A stretch of 64,000 nt of DNA, taken from assembly GCF_018614075.1 (NCBI RefSeq), contig NZ_JAGGOZ010000098.1, positions 1 to 64,000 on the forward strand, written 5' to 3'. This stretch comes from Streptomyces sp. ISL-94 (GTDB lineage Bacteria > Actinomycetota > Actinomycetes > Streptomycetales > Streptomycetaceae). The stretch's first letter is position 1, and each line of letters opens with the position of its first letter. Under the pieces are notes generated by a model. The model did no database searches, was not told the DNA's origin, and saw nothing but the letters and a program-made list of their open reading frames with translations. A program made the position numbers and the translations under genes. Below, one piece after another: positions 25,455-34,900 of the stretch.

Positions 25455-26641
25455 CCGCCCCCCGGCAGGACCCACTGCGCGACCCGCGCTTCTTCGCCGA
25501 CCCCTACCCCACCTACGACCGGCTGCGCGAAAGCTGTCCGGTCCGGCGGATCCCCACCGGCTCCGGCGGCCACCACGCCTACCTGATCACCGGCCACCCC
25601 GAGGCTCGCGAGGCGTTCACCGACCCCCGCCTGTCCAAGGACACGGCCCGCTTCTTCGCCGATCGCCCCTCGAACCGCGACCTGCACCCGGCGATCTCCC
25701 GCAACATGCTGGCGAGCGATCCTCCCGCGCACACCCGCCACAGGCGGGTGGCGACGCCGCTGTTCACCACCGGACGCGTCCGGGCACTGCGCCCGTACAT
25801 CACCCGGGTCGTCGAGGACCTCGTGTCCGCGTGGCGGCCGGGCTCGGAGGTCGACTTGGTGGCGGACCTGGCGGTACCCCTGCCGGTCACCGTGGTCTGC
25901 GAGCTGCTGGGGGTGCCGGAATCCGACCGCTCCACGCTCGCCGGCTGGTCCCACGACCTCTTCGACGCAACCGACAACGACCGTATCGACGCCGCGTCGC
26001 ACAGGATCGGCGAGTACCTGACCCGCCTCGTCGACACGGCCCGCGCCGGCTCCGGCGACGGCGCGCTCCACTCCCTCCTGCGCGACTGCGACGAGGGCGG
26101 GCTCGACCGGGACGAAACCGTCTCCCTGGCCGCCCTCCTCCTGGTCGCCGGGCACGAGACCACCACCCACTTCATCGGCAACGCCGTCCTGGCCCTGCTC
26201 CGGCACCCGGAGGCCTTCGACCGACTGTGCCGGGACCCGGACCTGATCCCCGGCGCCCTCGACGAACTGCTCCGCTTCGACTCCCCGGTGAGCGTAGCCA
26301 CCTTCCGTCACAGCACGGACGACCTGCGTATCGGCGGGGTCGCCATCCCGGCGGGCTTCCCGGTGCTCATCGCCCCCGGGGCCGCGAACCGCGACCCGGC
26401 GGCGTTCCCCGACCCGCACCGCCTCGACCTCGACCGCGATGCCGGCGGCCACCTCTCCTTCGGCCACGGCATCCACCGCTGCCCGGGCGCCCCCCTGGCC
26501 CGGGCCGAGGCGGAAATCGCCCTCCACACCCTGGTGACCCGCTTCCCGAACACGCGCCTGGCCATCCCCGCAGAATCCCTGACCTGGCGCCAGACCCGCC
26601 TCACCCGCGGCCTGACCACCCTCCCCCTCACCCTCACCTGA
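25451..26641 (+). CDS. Cytochrome P450 monooxygenase
   Basis: 396 residues from GTG 25451, overlapping the membrane-protein stop by 4 bp. The I-helix oxygen-binding motif is AGHETTTHF, the K-helix ExxR is in DELLRFDSP, and the heme loop is FGHGIHRCPGAPLAR with Cys344 as the iron ligand. Length and motifs match bacterial class I soluble P450s of the CYP105/107 type, which use separate ferredoxin and reductase; neither is in the window. It may hydroxylate or epoxidise the polyketide. Its tight translational coupling to the XRE/ImmA/membrane cassette suggests instead that it belongs to that cassette. Confidence 0.93.
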   Translation: MTAPRQDPLRDPRFFADPYPTYDRLRESCPVRRIPTGSGGHHAYLITGHPEAREAFTDPRLSKDTARFFADRPSNRDLHPAISRNMLASDPPAHTRHRRVATPLFTTGRVRALRPYITRVVEDLVSAWRPGSEVDLVADLAVPLPVTVVCELLGVPESDRSTLAGWSHDLFDATDNDRIDAASHRIGEYLTRLVDTARAGSGDGALHSLLRDCDEGGLDRDETVSLAALLLVAGHETTTHFIGNAVLALLRHPEAFDRLCRDPDLIPGALDELLRFDSPVSVATFRHSTDDLRIGGVAIPAGFPVLIAPGAANRDPAAFPDPHRLDLDRDAGGHLSFGHGIHRCPGAPLARAEAEIALHTLVTRFPNTRLAIPAESLTWRQTRLTRGLTTLPLTLT

Positions 26642-26991
26642 CCCACCCCAACCACGGCGCCCGCCCCCGACCGAACCCGGCGCGACGCTACGAACGCACC
26701 CCGTTCATCGGCACGGGCTCCGGAACCGAAGCGGAGCCTCGCTCATTCACGCGCCCACCAACTGCGGGGCTTCTCCATCCCTGGAGCGGCCCCGCACCCC
26801 TGCGTCGATCACGTGACCTCGGAATTCGGCCGGCCTTGCGCCCGTCCCCTGTGGTGGCCGGTCGCCGTCTGCTCCCGGTACACGGGGACCGGGCTCGGAC
26901 GGGTCTACCGCCACCGGTCCTCCGCCGAACAGGACCTCGCTCGCGACCTGCGGCGAGCCCGCTGGGTCAAAGTCCTGGCAGGTTGCGCACC
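26642..26991. other. 350-bp stretch without a recognisable gene
   Basis: I see no intact gene. It carries the hairpin at 26764-26795 and then sequence leading into the adenylation-domain remnant. Part of it may be further decayed NRPS sequence, but I cannot align it to a family by eye. Confidence 0.55.
26764..26795. terminator. Hairpin downstream of the P450 gene
   Basis: The arms GCGGGGC..CTCCA and TGGAG..GCCCCGC pair 7 + 5 bp, with a 2x2 internal loop and a 4-base apical loop, 122 bp after the P450 stop. A plausible terminator for the XRE-P450 cassette, without a T-tract. Confidence 0.45.
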
Positions 26992-27183
26992 TTGAACCTG
27001 CCGGACGACTATCCGGAGCCGGACGAGATCCTCATCGGCGAACCCGTCGCGGAGACCGACCTGTTCGTCGTCGGCCCCGACGGGGAGCCCGTCCCGGACG
27101 GTGAACCGGGCGAGCTGTACATCGGCGGAGCGGGGATGGGCCGCGGGTACTGGCAGCGTCCCGAACTGACCGCAGCGGCCGGT
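26992..27183 (+). pseudogene. Remnant of an NRPS adenylation domain
   Basis: About 64 codons read as the middle of an amino-acid adenylation domain: EILIGEPVAETDLFVVGPDG, then the core A6-type motif GELYIGGAGMGRGYWQRPEL. The preceding core motifs, the YRTGDL motif that should follow within about 20 residues, and both ends of the enzyme are missing; the frame dissolves after 27183. The fragment is too short to function. It shows that an NRPS or similar ligase gene once lay here or was carried in by recombination. Confidence 0.75.
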
Positions 27184-27334
27184 GCCGCACCCGTCCTGGC
27201 CGCCGCCGTCGGGCTCAGACGCCTCGCCCACCGGGCCCACCGGCCCACGGACGTCATCGGCTGCTGGCTGTCAGGCATGGGCTGGCTCACGGCAACGGAC
27301 CTCGCCCGGGAGGCCAGCCCGGATCACCGGGGCC

Positions 27335-27546
27335 TCAGGCCCAGAGCGCCTCGGCCGGCACGACCCCGACGAACACCGCGCCGAGGCCGGCCGCCACGCC
27401 GGCGACCACGTTGACCGCCGCGTAGAACTTCGCGCCGTCCTCGACGAGCCGCAGCGGCGCGTAGGAGAAAGTCGAGTCACGTCGTCAGCGCCCCGCACAG
27501 CCCGGTGCCGACCAGCAGCTGACCGGTCAGCGCTCGCGGTACGTGA
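27335..27546 (-). pseudogene. crcB: Truncated and frameshifted crcB (fluoride channel) remnant
   Basis: On the - strand the sequence reads TGQLLVGTGLCGALTT, meets a stop (TGA at 27479-27477), and resumes one base shifted as YSTFSYAPLRLVEDGAKFYAAVN and on to AEALWA. CrcB/Fluc proteins have GTGxCGxLTTFSTFS followed by such a helix, so a single extra base near 27478 breaks the gene. About half of the protein, from the N-terminus, is also missing. The C-terminal stop is at 27335. A sequencing error could explain the frameshift but not the truncation. Confidence 0.8.
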
Positions 27547-27612
27547 CCATCCGGGCGAGTGAGGTGAGTGCCTGTGCGCCTTCGATTGCCGGAGCGGCGG
27601 CCGCCAACGCGG

Positions 27613-27753
27613 TCATTGCCCTGCAAATTGCCGCTCGGCTTCCTGTTCCGCCCAACTCCGCCCACCGGCCTGCTCGATGAGGTGAGCCGCCTCGCGGATC
27701 TCGTCCTTGCTCAGCGGCCCCGCGTCCAGGTGGTACAGATCGGCCGGCTTCCT
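27613..27753 (-). pseudogene. C-terminal remnant of a polyprenyl synthase-like gene
   Basis: About 46 codons end AGPLSKDEIREAAHLIEQAGG, then RSWAEQEAERQFAGQ and a stop. This resembles the C-terminal helix of actinobacterial polyprenyl diphosphate synthases, which typically end with a ...AADLIEAAGGRxWAExEAER pattern. None of the aspartate-rich catalytic regions is present upstream. The assignment rests on a short stretch, so the family call is moderate; the truncated state is clear. Confidence 0.5.
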
Positions 27754-27833
27754 GGCGTCAGGGCCGGAGACAGCGGGACGGTGATGGTCGATCCCGGGGG
27801 CGACACGCTCGCCCGCCCTGCACATCCTGATCC

Positions 27834-27871
27834 GCGGGGCGCCGTACTGAGGGATCAGTACGGCGCCCCGC
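27834..27871. terminator. Perfect 17-bp hairpin at the end of the right PKS arm
   Basis: The arms GCGGGGCGCCGTACTGA and TCAGTACGGCGCCCCGC pair exactly around a GGGA loop, 20 bp beyond the stop of the PKS at 27891. There is no T-tract. A strong stem in this place should end the roughly 36-kb PKS transcript. Confidence 0.8.
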
Positions 27872-27890
27872 CGGTCCGGCCGCCGGCGGC

Positions 27891-30800
27891 TCAGGCAGGG
27901 GTCGCGCTCAGCTGCTCGACCACGAGGTCGGCCAGCACCTGCGGTGTCGGGCACTCGTAGAGGAGGTCCGCGGGCCACTCCATGCCGGTCAACCCGGTCA
28001 GGTGGTCGCGCAGTTCGAGCGCGGTGACCGAGGTCAGGCCCATGTCGAAGAACTCGCCCTCGGCGTCGATCTCGGACGCGGACTCGTACCCGAGCACGGC
28101 GGCCGCGAGGCCCCGCACACCGCCGAGCACGGCCTCCGCCCACTCCGCGCGGGGGAGTCCCGCGAGGGTGGCCCGAAGTTCGGAGTCCTGGGGCCGCGGA
28201 CCGTCGGGCTGGGGCTCGGACTCGGGCTTCGGTTCGGGCCCGGGCTTCGGTTCGGGCTCGGGCTTCGGTTCGGGCTCGGGCTCGGGCTCCGGCGTGAGGT
28301 CTGTCGCCTCTTCCGTAGCCTCCTCGGGCTCCGCGGCCGGCGCGGTCCGCGTCACGTGCGCGGCGTCCAGGAGGCGTACGGCCGTCTCCTCGGTGGACAT
28401 GGCCCGCCACAGCCCGCTCACGGCAGCCCTCGGGTCGAGGTCGGGGTGGACCGCCACGGCGAGCGAGGCTCCCGCTTCCCGCACGGTCTCCCCCACGGAC
28501 ACGACGGCCACCAGCGGCGCCGCCACGTCCTCGAAGCCGCTGCCGGCCCGGACGATGGCCGCCGCGAGCCGTACGGTCCCCTCCGCGTCCCCGAACTCCA
28601 CGGCGCCGGCCGGGCGGTCGGCACCGCCGGCCACCAGGCAGTGCGCCCCGGACGCGAGCACGGCGTCGACGGTCGCCGCGGTGAGCGCGTCCGCCGGGCC
28701 GGCCACCAGGACGTCCCCCTCGGGACGCCACACACCGGTGCGGCCCAACGGCTCGTAGGCGCGCACGAACAGCCCGTCCGGCTCGATCCGCGTCTCCCGG
28801 TACCCCTCGGCTACGGCCGCGCACAGGCGGCTGCGCGCGGGCGCGTCGAGCTCCTTCGGGAGGGTCACGGCGTGGTCGCAGGCGGGCACCACGCCGCTGC
28901 CTTCGACGAGGGCCCACCGGGGCACCCCCGCCTCGGCGGCCGGTTCGGTCCCGGGCAGGGCCAGCACGAGGTCCGGGCGCCCGGCACCGCCCGAGCGGAC
29001 CCGGGCTCCGTGCCGGACCAGGGCGCCCGCGACCGCGTCGGCCAGCTCCTCGTCGCCCGTGGAGGGGGCGAGCAGCAGGACGTCGTAGGCGAGCTCGGGG
29101 GCGGGGCCGTCCGGCACCCGCGTCCACCGCGCCCCCTCGAGGACCGGCGCCGCCGCTCCGGAGCGCAGCCGGCCGAGGGCGTCGAGGACCTGGGCCGGTG
29201 TCTCGTCGCCCCGCAGGTTCAGCAGGTCGAGGGCGGCGCCGAGGTCGGCGCTCTCGACGGCCGACCAGAACGGATCGAGCGCGGGCGCCCCCTCCCCCGC
29301 CTCAGCTGCGGATACGGGTACGGGTACGGGCGCGGCCTGCGCCACATCGGCCGGCTCGGGCCAGTAACGGCGGTCCTGGAAGGCGTACTTCGGAAGCCGC
29401 ACCGGGGTGGTCGGCCGCCCGGTGTGGACGGCCGACCAGTCGGCCTCCACTCCGTGGGTGTGCAGGAGCCCCAGAGCCTCGACGGCGGTGCGGACGTCGT
29501 CGCGGTCGCGGCGCAGCAGCGAGACGGGGCGCACCGGGAGGCCGGGCAGGCACGACTCGACGGCCGGTGCCAGGACGGTGTCGGGTCCCAGTTCCAGGAA
29601 GGCCGTGGCTCCGTTGCCGTGGGCTTCGCGGACGGCGTCGAAGAAGCGCACGGAGCCGCGCAGTTGGTCCACCCAGTAGTCGGGGGTGTCCATCGCGTGG
29701 GCGGTGCGGACGGTGGAGACGACCGGGATTCCGGGCCGTCCGAAGCGGACCTCGGCTGCGGCCGCCCGGAACTCGGCGAGCGCCGGGTCCACGCGGGGCG
29801 AGTGGAAGGCGACGTCCACGCGCAGCCGGCGCGTGCGGTGCCCGCGCTCCGAAAGTTCCAGGGCCGCGGACAGGACCTCCTCCTCGTCCCCGGACAGGAC
29901 GACCGACCGGGGGCCGTTGACGGCGGCAATGCCCACGCGGTCGGCGCGGCCCTCCAGGACGGCGAGGACTTCCTCCTCCGTCGCCCGTACGGCCACCATG
30001 GCTCCCCCGGCCGGCAGTTGGCCGAGGACCCGGCCGCGGGCGGCGACGAGGGCGGCGGCATCGGCGAGGGGCATCAGGCCCGAGACGCAGGCCGCCGAGA
30101 GCTCGCCGATGGAGTGCCCGATCAGGGAGTCGGGGGTGACGCCCCAGCTCGACAGCAGCCGGAACTGGGCCACTTGGAGGGCGAAGAGGGCCGGCTGGGT
30201 GTACTCGGTGCGGTCCAGCAGGTCCTCCCGCTCGAAGACCGCTTCACGCAGCGGGGTGTCGAGCCGGAAGTGCGCGGACACCTCGTCGAAGGCCTGCGCG
30301 TACACGGGGAAGGTCTCGTACAGGCCCCTTCCCATCGCGGGGAGCTGGCTGCCCTGCCCGGTGAAGAGCAGGGTGAGCCGCTGCCCGGCGGCGCGCGCCC
30401 GGCGCAGGCCGTCGGCCGTGCCGTCGGACGCCAGGGCCGTGAGGGCGGCGCGCCTCTGCTGTGCGTCGGCGCCGCTCACCATGGCCCGGTGGCGGTGGGC
30501 GGCCCGGGTGGTGGACAGGGCCCGCGCCACGGCGGGGAGGTCGGAGGTGTCCGACTCCAGCAGTCGGCGGGCCTGACCGCGCAGGGCCTGCTCGGAGCGT
30601 GCCGACAGCAGCCAGGGCACTCCGTCCAGGGCGGGCAGCGGCTCCGGGGTGTCCTCGGGGCTCGGTGCCTGCTCGATCAGGACGTGCACGTTGGTGCCGC
30701 TGATGCCGAAGGAGGAGACTCCCATGCGCCGCGGCCCGGTCTCCTCGGGCCACGGCTGCGCCCGGCCGAGCAGGGCGATGTCGCCGGCGGTCCAGTCGAC

Positions 30801-31942
30801 GTGCGGGGAGGGCTCGTCGATGTGCAGGCTCCGGGGCAGCAGGCCGTGGCGGATGGACAGGACCGCCTTGATCACTCCCGCGATGCCGGCGGCCGCCTGG
30901 ACGTGTCCCACGTTGGACTTGAGCGAGCCGAGCAGCAGCGGGGCCGACCGGTCCTGGCCGTAGACCGCGAGGAGCGCCTGCGCCTCGATGGGGTCGCCGA
31001 GGGCCGTGCCGGTGCCGTGCGCCTCGACGGCGGCGACGTCGGCGGGGAGCAGGCCGGCGGCGGCGAGCGCCGCGCGCATCACCTTCTCCTGGGCAGCGCC
31101 GTTGGGGGCGGTGAGGCCGTTGCTGGCGCCGTCGGAGTTGAGGGCGCTTCCGCGCAGTACGGCCAGCACCTCGTGGCCCTGCGCGCGGGCCCGGGAGAGG
31201 CGTTCGACGAGCACCACTCCGGCGCCCTCGCCGAGTGCGGTGCCGTCGGCCGCGGCGGCGAAGGGCTTGCAGCGTCCGTCGGCGGCCAGTCCGCGCTGGC
31301 GGCTGAACTCGACGAAGGGCACCGGTGTGGAGAGCACGGTCACTCCGCCGGCGAGCGCAAGGTCGCACTCCCCCGCCCGTACCGCCTGCGCGGCGAGGTG
31401 CAGGGCGGTCAGCGAGGAGGAGCAGGCCGTGTCGACGGTGACGGTCGGGCCTTCCAGGCCGTAGGTGTAGGCGACCCGTCCGGAGAGGACTCCGCCGCCG
31501 ACGCCCGAGGCGAGGAAGCCCTCTGCGGCGGCGTTCTCCAGGAGGCGGCCGTAGTCCTGGTACATGGCGCCCACGAACACGCCGGTGCGGCTGCCGCGCA
31601 GCGAGGCCGGGTCGATGCCGGCGTCCTCGCAGGCCTCCCAGACGGTTTCCAGCAGGATCCGCTGCTGCGGGTCCATGGCGACGGCCTCGCGGGGCGCGAC
31701 CCCGAAGAAGGCGGCGTCGAACGCGGTCGCGTCGGCCATGAAGCCGCCGTGCCGGGTGCAGGTGGTGCCGGGGGCGGCCGGGTCGGGGTCGTAGAGGCGC
31801 TCCAGGGGCCAGCCCCGGTCGTCGGGGAACGGGCCGATGCCGTCGCGTTCGTGGACCAGCATCTCCCAGAGGTCGTCGGGTGTGCGGACGCCGCCGGGGA
31901 GCCGGCATCCGAGGCCGACGAGGACGACGGGGTCGTCCGCGT
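27891..31942 (-). other. PKS module: KS-AT(malonyl)-KR0-ACP
   Basis: KS about 31942-30670, Cys1918. AT about 30380-29530 with GHSIGE and VAFHS, the malonyl-CoA signature. After the AT, about 29290-28360 has the flanking pattern of a KR (DPFWSAVESADLGAALDLLN; GRTGVWRPEGDVLVAGP), but no GxGxxG cofactor loop, no SSxAG and no YAAAN: a decayed, shortened KR. The ACP motif is GLTSV (Ser3049). Expected outcome: a two-carbon unit with its beta-keto group kept. Confidence 0.88.
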
Positions 31943-34900
31943 CGGCGGCCGCGGCGCGAACCGCGGGGGCGGCCGCCGGGGCCGTGCCCGCGAGGAGTTC
32001 GTCCAGGTGGCGGGCGACCGCCGAGGGGTTGGGGTGGCTGAACACGAGGGTGGCCGGGAGGCGCAGGCCCGTGGTTCCGGCGAGGCGGTTGCGCAGTTCG
32101 ACGGCGGCGAGCGAGCCGAATCCGGCGTCCTTGAAGGCCCGGCCGGGGTCGACCGCCTCCGGCGAGGCGTGTCCGAGGACGGCGGCGGTGTGTCCGACGA
32201 CCAGGTCGAGCAGGGTGCGCAGGCGCTCGGGGCCGGTCTTCCCGGCGAGGCGGGCGGCCAGTTCGGAGACGGCGGCGCCGCCCCCGGTGGCGGCGCTGCG
32301 GCGTGCCGGTTTCCCGGACAGGTCGCGCAGCGGCGCGGGGACGTCCTCGCCCTGGGCCCGCAGGGCACCGGGGTCGAGCCGGATCGGGGCGAGCACCGGC
32401 TCGTCCGAGACCAGGGCGGCGTCCAGGGCGGCGAGGGCGTCCGCGGTCGGCAGCGGCTCGAAGCCGGAGCGGCCCAGGCGCTCCCGGTCGACGCCGTCGG
32501 TCATACCGCTGGTGGCGTCCCACAGGCCCCAGGCCAGGGAGATCCCGGGCAGGCCCGCGGCGTGGCGGCGTCGGGCCAGGGCGTCGAGGCCGGCGTTGGC
32601 GGCGGCGTAGTTGGCCTGGCCGAGGCCGCCGAGGATGCCCACGGCCGAGGAGAACAGCACCAGGCGTGCCTGGGGCAGCAGTTCGTGGAGGTGGAGCGCG
32701 GCGTCGAGCTTCGCCCCGAGCACGCGGTCGAGGCGCTCGGGAGTCAGTCCGGTCACCAGGCCGTCGTCGAGGACGCCCGCAGCGTGGACGACGGTCGTGA
32801 AGGAGGCTCCGCCGGCCAGGACCGCGAGATCGGCACGGTCGGTGACGTCGCAGGCGACGGCACGGACCTGTGCCCCGGCCCCGGCCAGCTCCTCCGTGAG
32901 GGCGGCCATGCCGGGGGCGTCGGAGCCGCGTCGGCCGGCCAGCACCAGGTCGCGTACGCCGTGTGCGTGGACGAGGTGCCGGGCGACGAGCTGCCCCAGG
33001 GTGCCGGAGGCGCCGGTCACCAGGGTCCTGCCGAGCTCGCCGGTCCCCGCCGGAGCGGGGAGGGCGCGCACCAGCCGGGTCACGGTCGCGGTCCCGGACG
33101 TCAGCGTGAGCTGGGGCTCGTCCGCGGCGAGGGCGGCGGGGATCGCGGCGAGGGTGGTCGCGTCGAGATCGGCCAGGTCCAGCACCCGGAAGCTGCCGGG
33201 GTGTTCGAGCTGGGCGGACCGTACGAGACCCGCGACGGCGGCTTCCGCCACGTCGTGGTGGACCCGGCGGGTGACGAAGACGAGCGTGGAATCCGTACGG
33301 CTCTCGTCCGCCAGCCAGTCCTGGACGAGGGTGAGCGCGCCGCGCACGGCCTCGCCGGGCTCGCCTGCCGGAGTCGGCACCAGGACGTGGCGCGCGGGGT
33401 CCTGGGTGGGTTGCTTCCCCAGCTGCCGGGCGAGTTCCGGGTCTTGTACGGCGAAGTCCTCGTGCGCGCCGCCGGGGAGGGCCCGGGTCACCCGGTCGGG
33501 GCGCAGCAGGTCGCCCCGGTCGGGGCGGCCGAGGGCGCCCGCCGGAAGCTCGCGGAGCACGAGGGTGTCGACCGAGGCGACGGGTGCCCCGGTGGTGTCG
33601 GTGAGGGTGAGGCGGACGGCGTCGGGGCCCGCGGCGGACAGGGTCACGCGCACGGTGTCGGCGCCTGCGGCGTGGAGGCGCAGGCCCTGCCATTCGAAGG
33701 GCAGTGCCGGGCGGCGGCCCTCTCCCGTGGTGAGGAACCCGCCGAGGGCGACGGGGTGCAGGCACGCGTCGAGGAGGGCCGGGTGGAGGGTGAACGCGCC
33801 GGCCTGGTCGGCGTCGGGCAGTGCGACCTCGGCGTGGAGGTCCCCGTCGCGTCCCCGCCACAGTGCCCGCAGGCCGCGGAAGGCCGGGCCGTAGATCAGG
33901 CCGGCGTCCTCCAGGGTCGCGTAGAGGGCTTCGACGTCCTGGGGTTCGGCGCCGGCCGGCGGCCACGCGGTGGTGGCGGCCACCGGTTCGGCGGCGTTGG
34001 GCAGGAGGACGCCGGTGGCGTGCGTGGTCCAGTGGCCCGCCCCGGTGAGGGTGTGCAGGGTCAGTCCGCGCGAGCCGTCCTCGGCCGGGGCCGTGATGTC
34101 CACGCGCAGCCGGATGTCGCCCTTGTCGGGGAGGACGACCGGGGTGAGCAGGGTGAGCTGGTCGACGGCGGCGCAGCCGGCCTCGTCCGCCGCCCGGGAG
34201 GCGAGCTCCGCGAGGGCCGCGCCCGGCAGGACCACCTGTCCTTCGACGGTGTGGTCGGCGAGCCAGGGCTGGGCGGCCAGGCCGAGCCGGCCGGTGAGCA
34301 CCAGGCCCTCGGCGGCGCGCAGGGCGGCGCGCAGGACGGGGTGGTCGACCTCGTCGAGGCCCAGGGCGCCCGCGCCGCCGGTGCCGGGGCCGGGGCGCAG
34401 CCAGTACGGCTCGGTGAGGAAGGTGGTGGTGGGCAGGTCGATCCGGCGGGCTTCGGGCCAGAGCGCGGACCAGTCGGGGCGTACGCCCTTCACGTACAGC
34501 TGGGCGAGGGCGTGCAGCAGTTGCCCGGGGCCGCCTTCGTCGCGGCGCAGGGTGTGGGCGACGGCGGTGTCGGTGCCGAGCGCGTCGACGGTCTCCTGTG
34601 CGCCGGTCGTGACCACCGGGTGGGGGCTGACCTCCAGCAGGGTGGTGCAGTCGCGCCGGACGAGGGCGGTGACGGCCTCGTCGAAACGGACGGTCTCGCG
34701 CAGGTTCCGGTACCAGTAGTCGGCGTCGAAGGCGTCGGCGGCCTCGATCCAGCGGCCTTCCACGGAGGAGAAGAAGGGGATTTCGGGGGCGAGCGGGCTG
34801 ACGGGGGCGAGGGCCTCCAGGACCTGCGCGCGGACGCCTTCCACGTGCGCGCTGTGCGAGGCGTAGTCCACGTCGACGCGCCGGGCCCGTACGCCGTCCT

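Noticed and set aside
27477..27665. A 62-residue - strand frame that could be called a small gene
   Set aside because: Its last 16 residues are the CrcB motif cut by a frameshift and its first part is out-of-frame sequence, so it is a pseudogene piece, not a gene.
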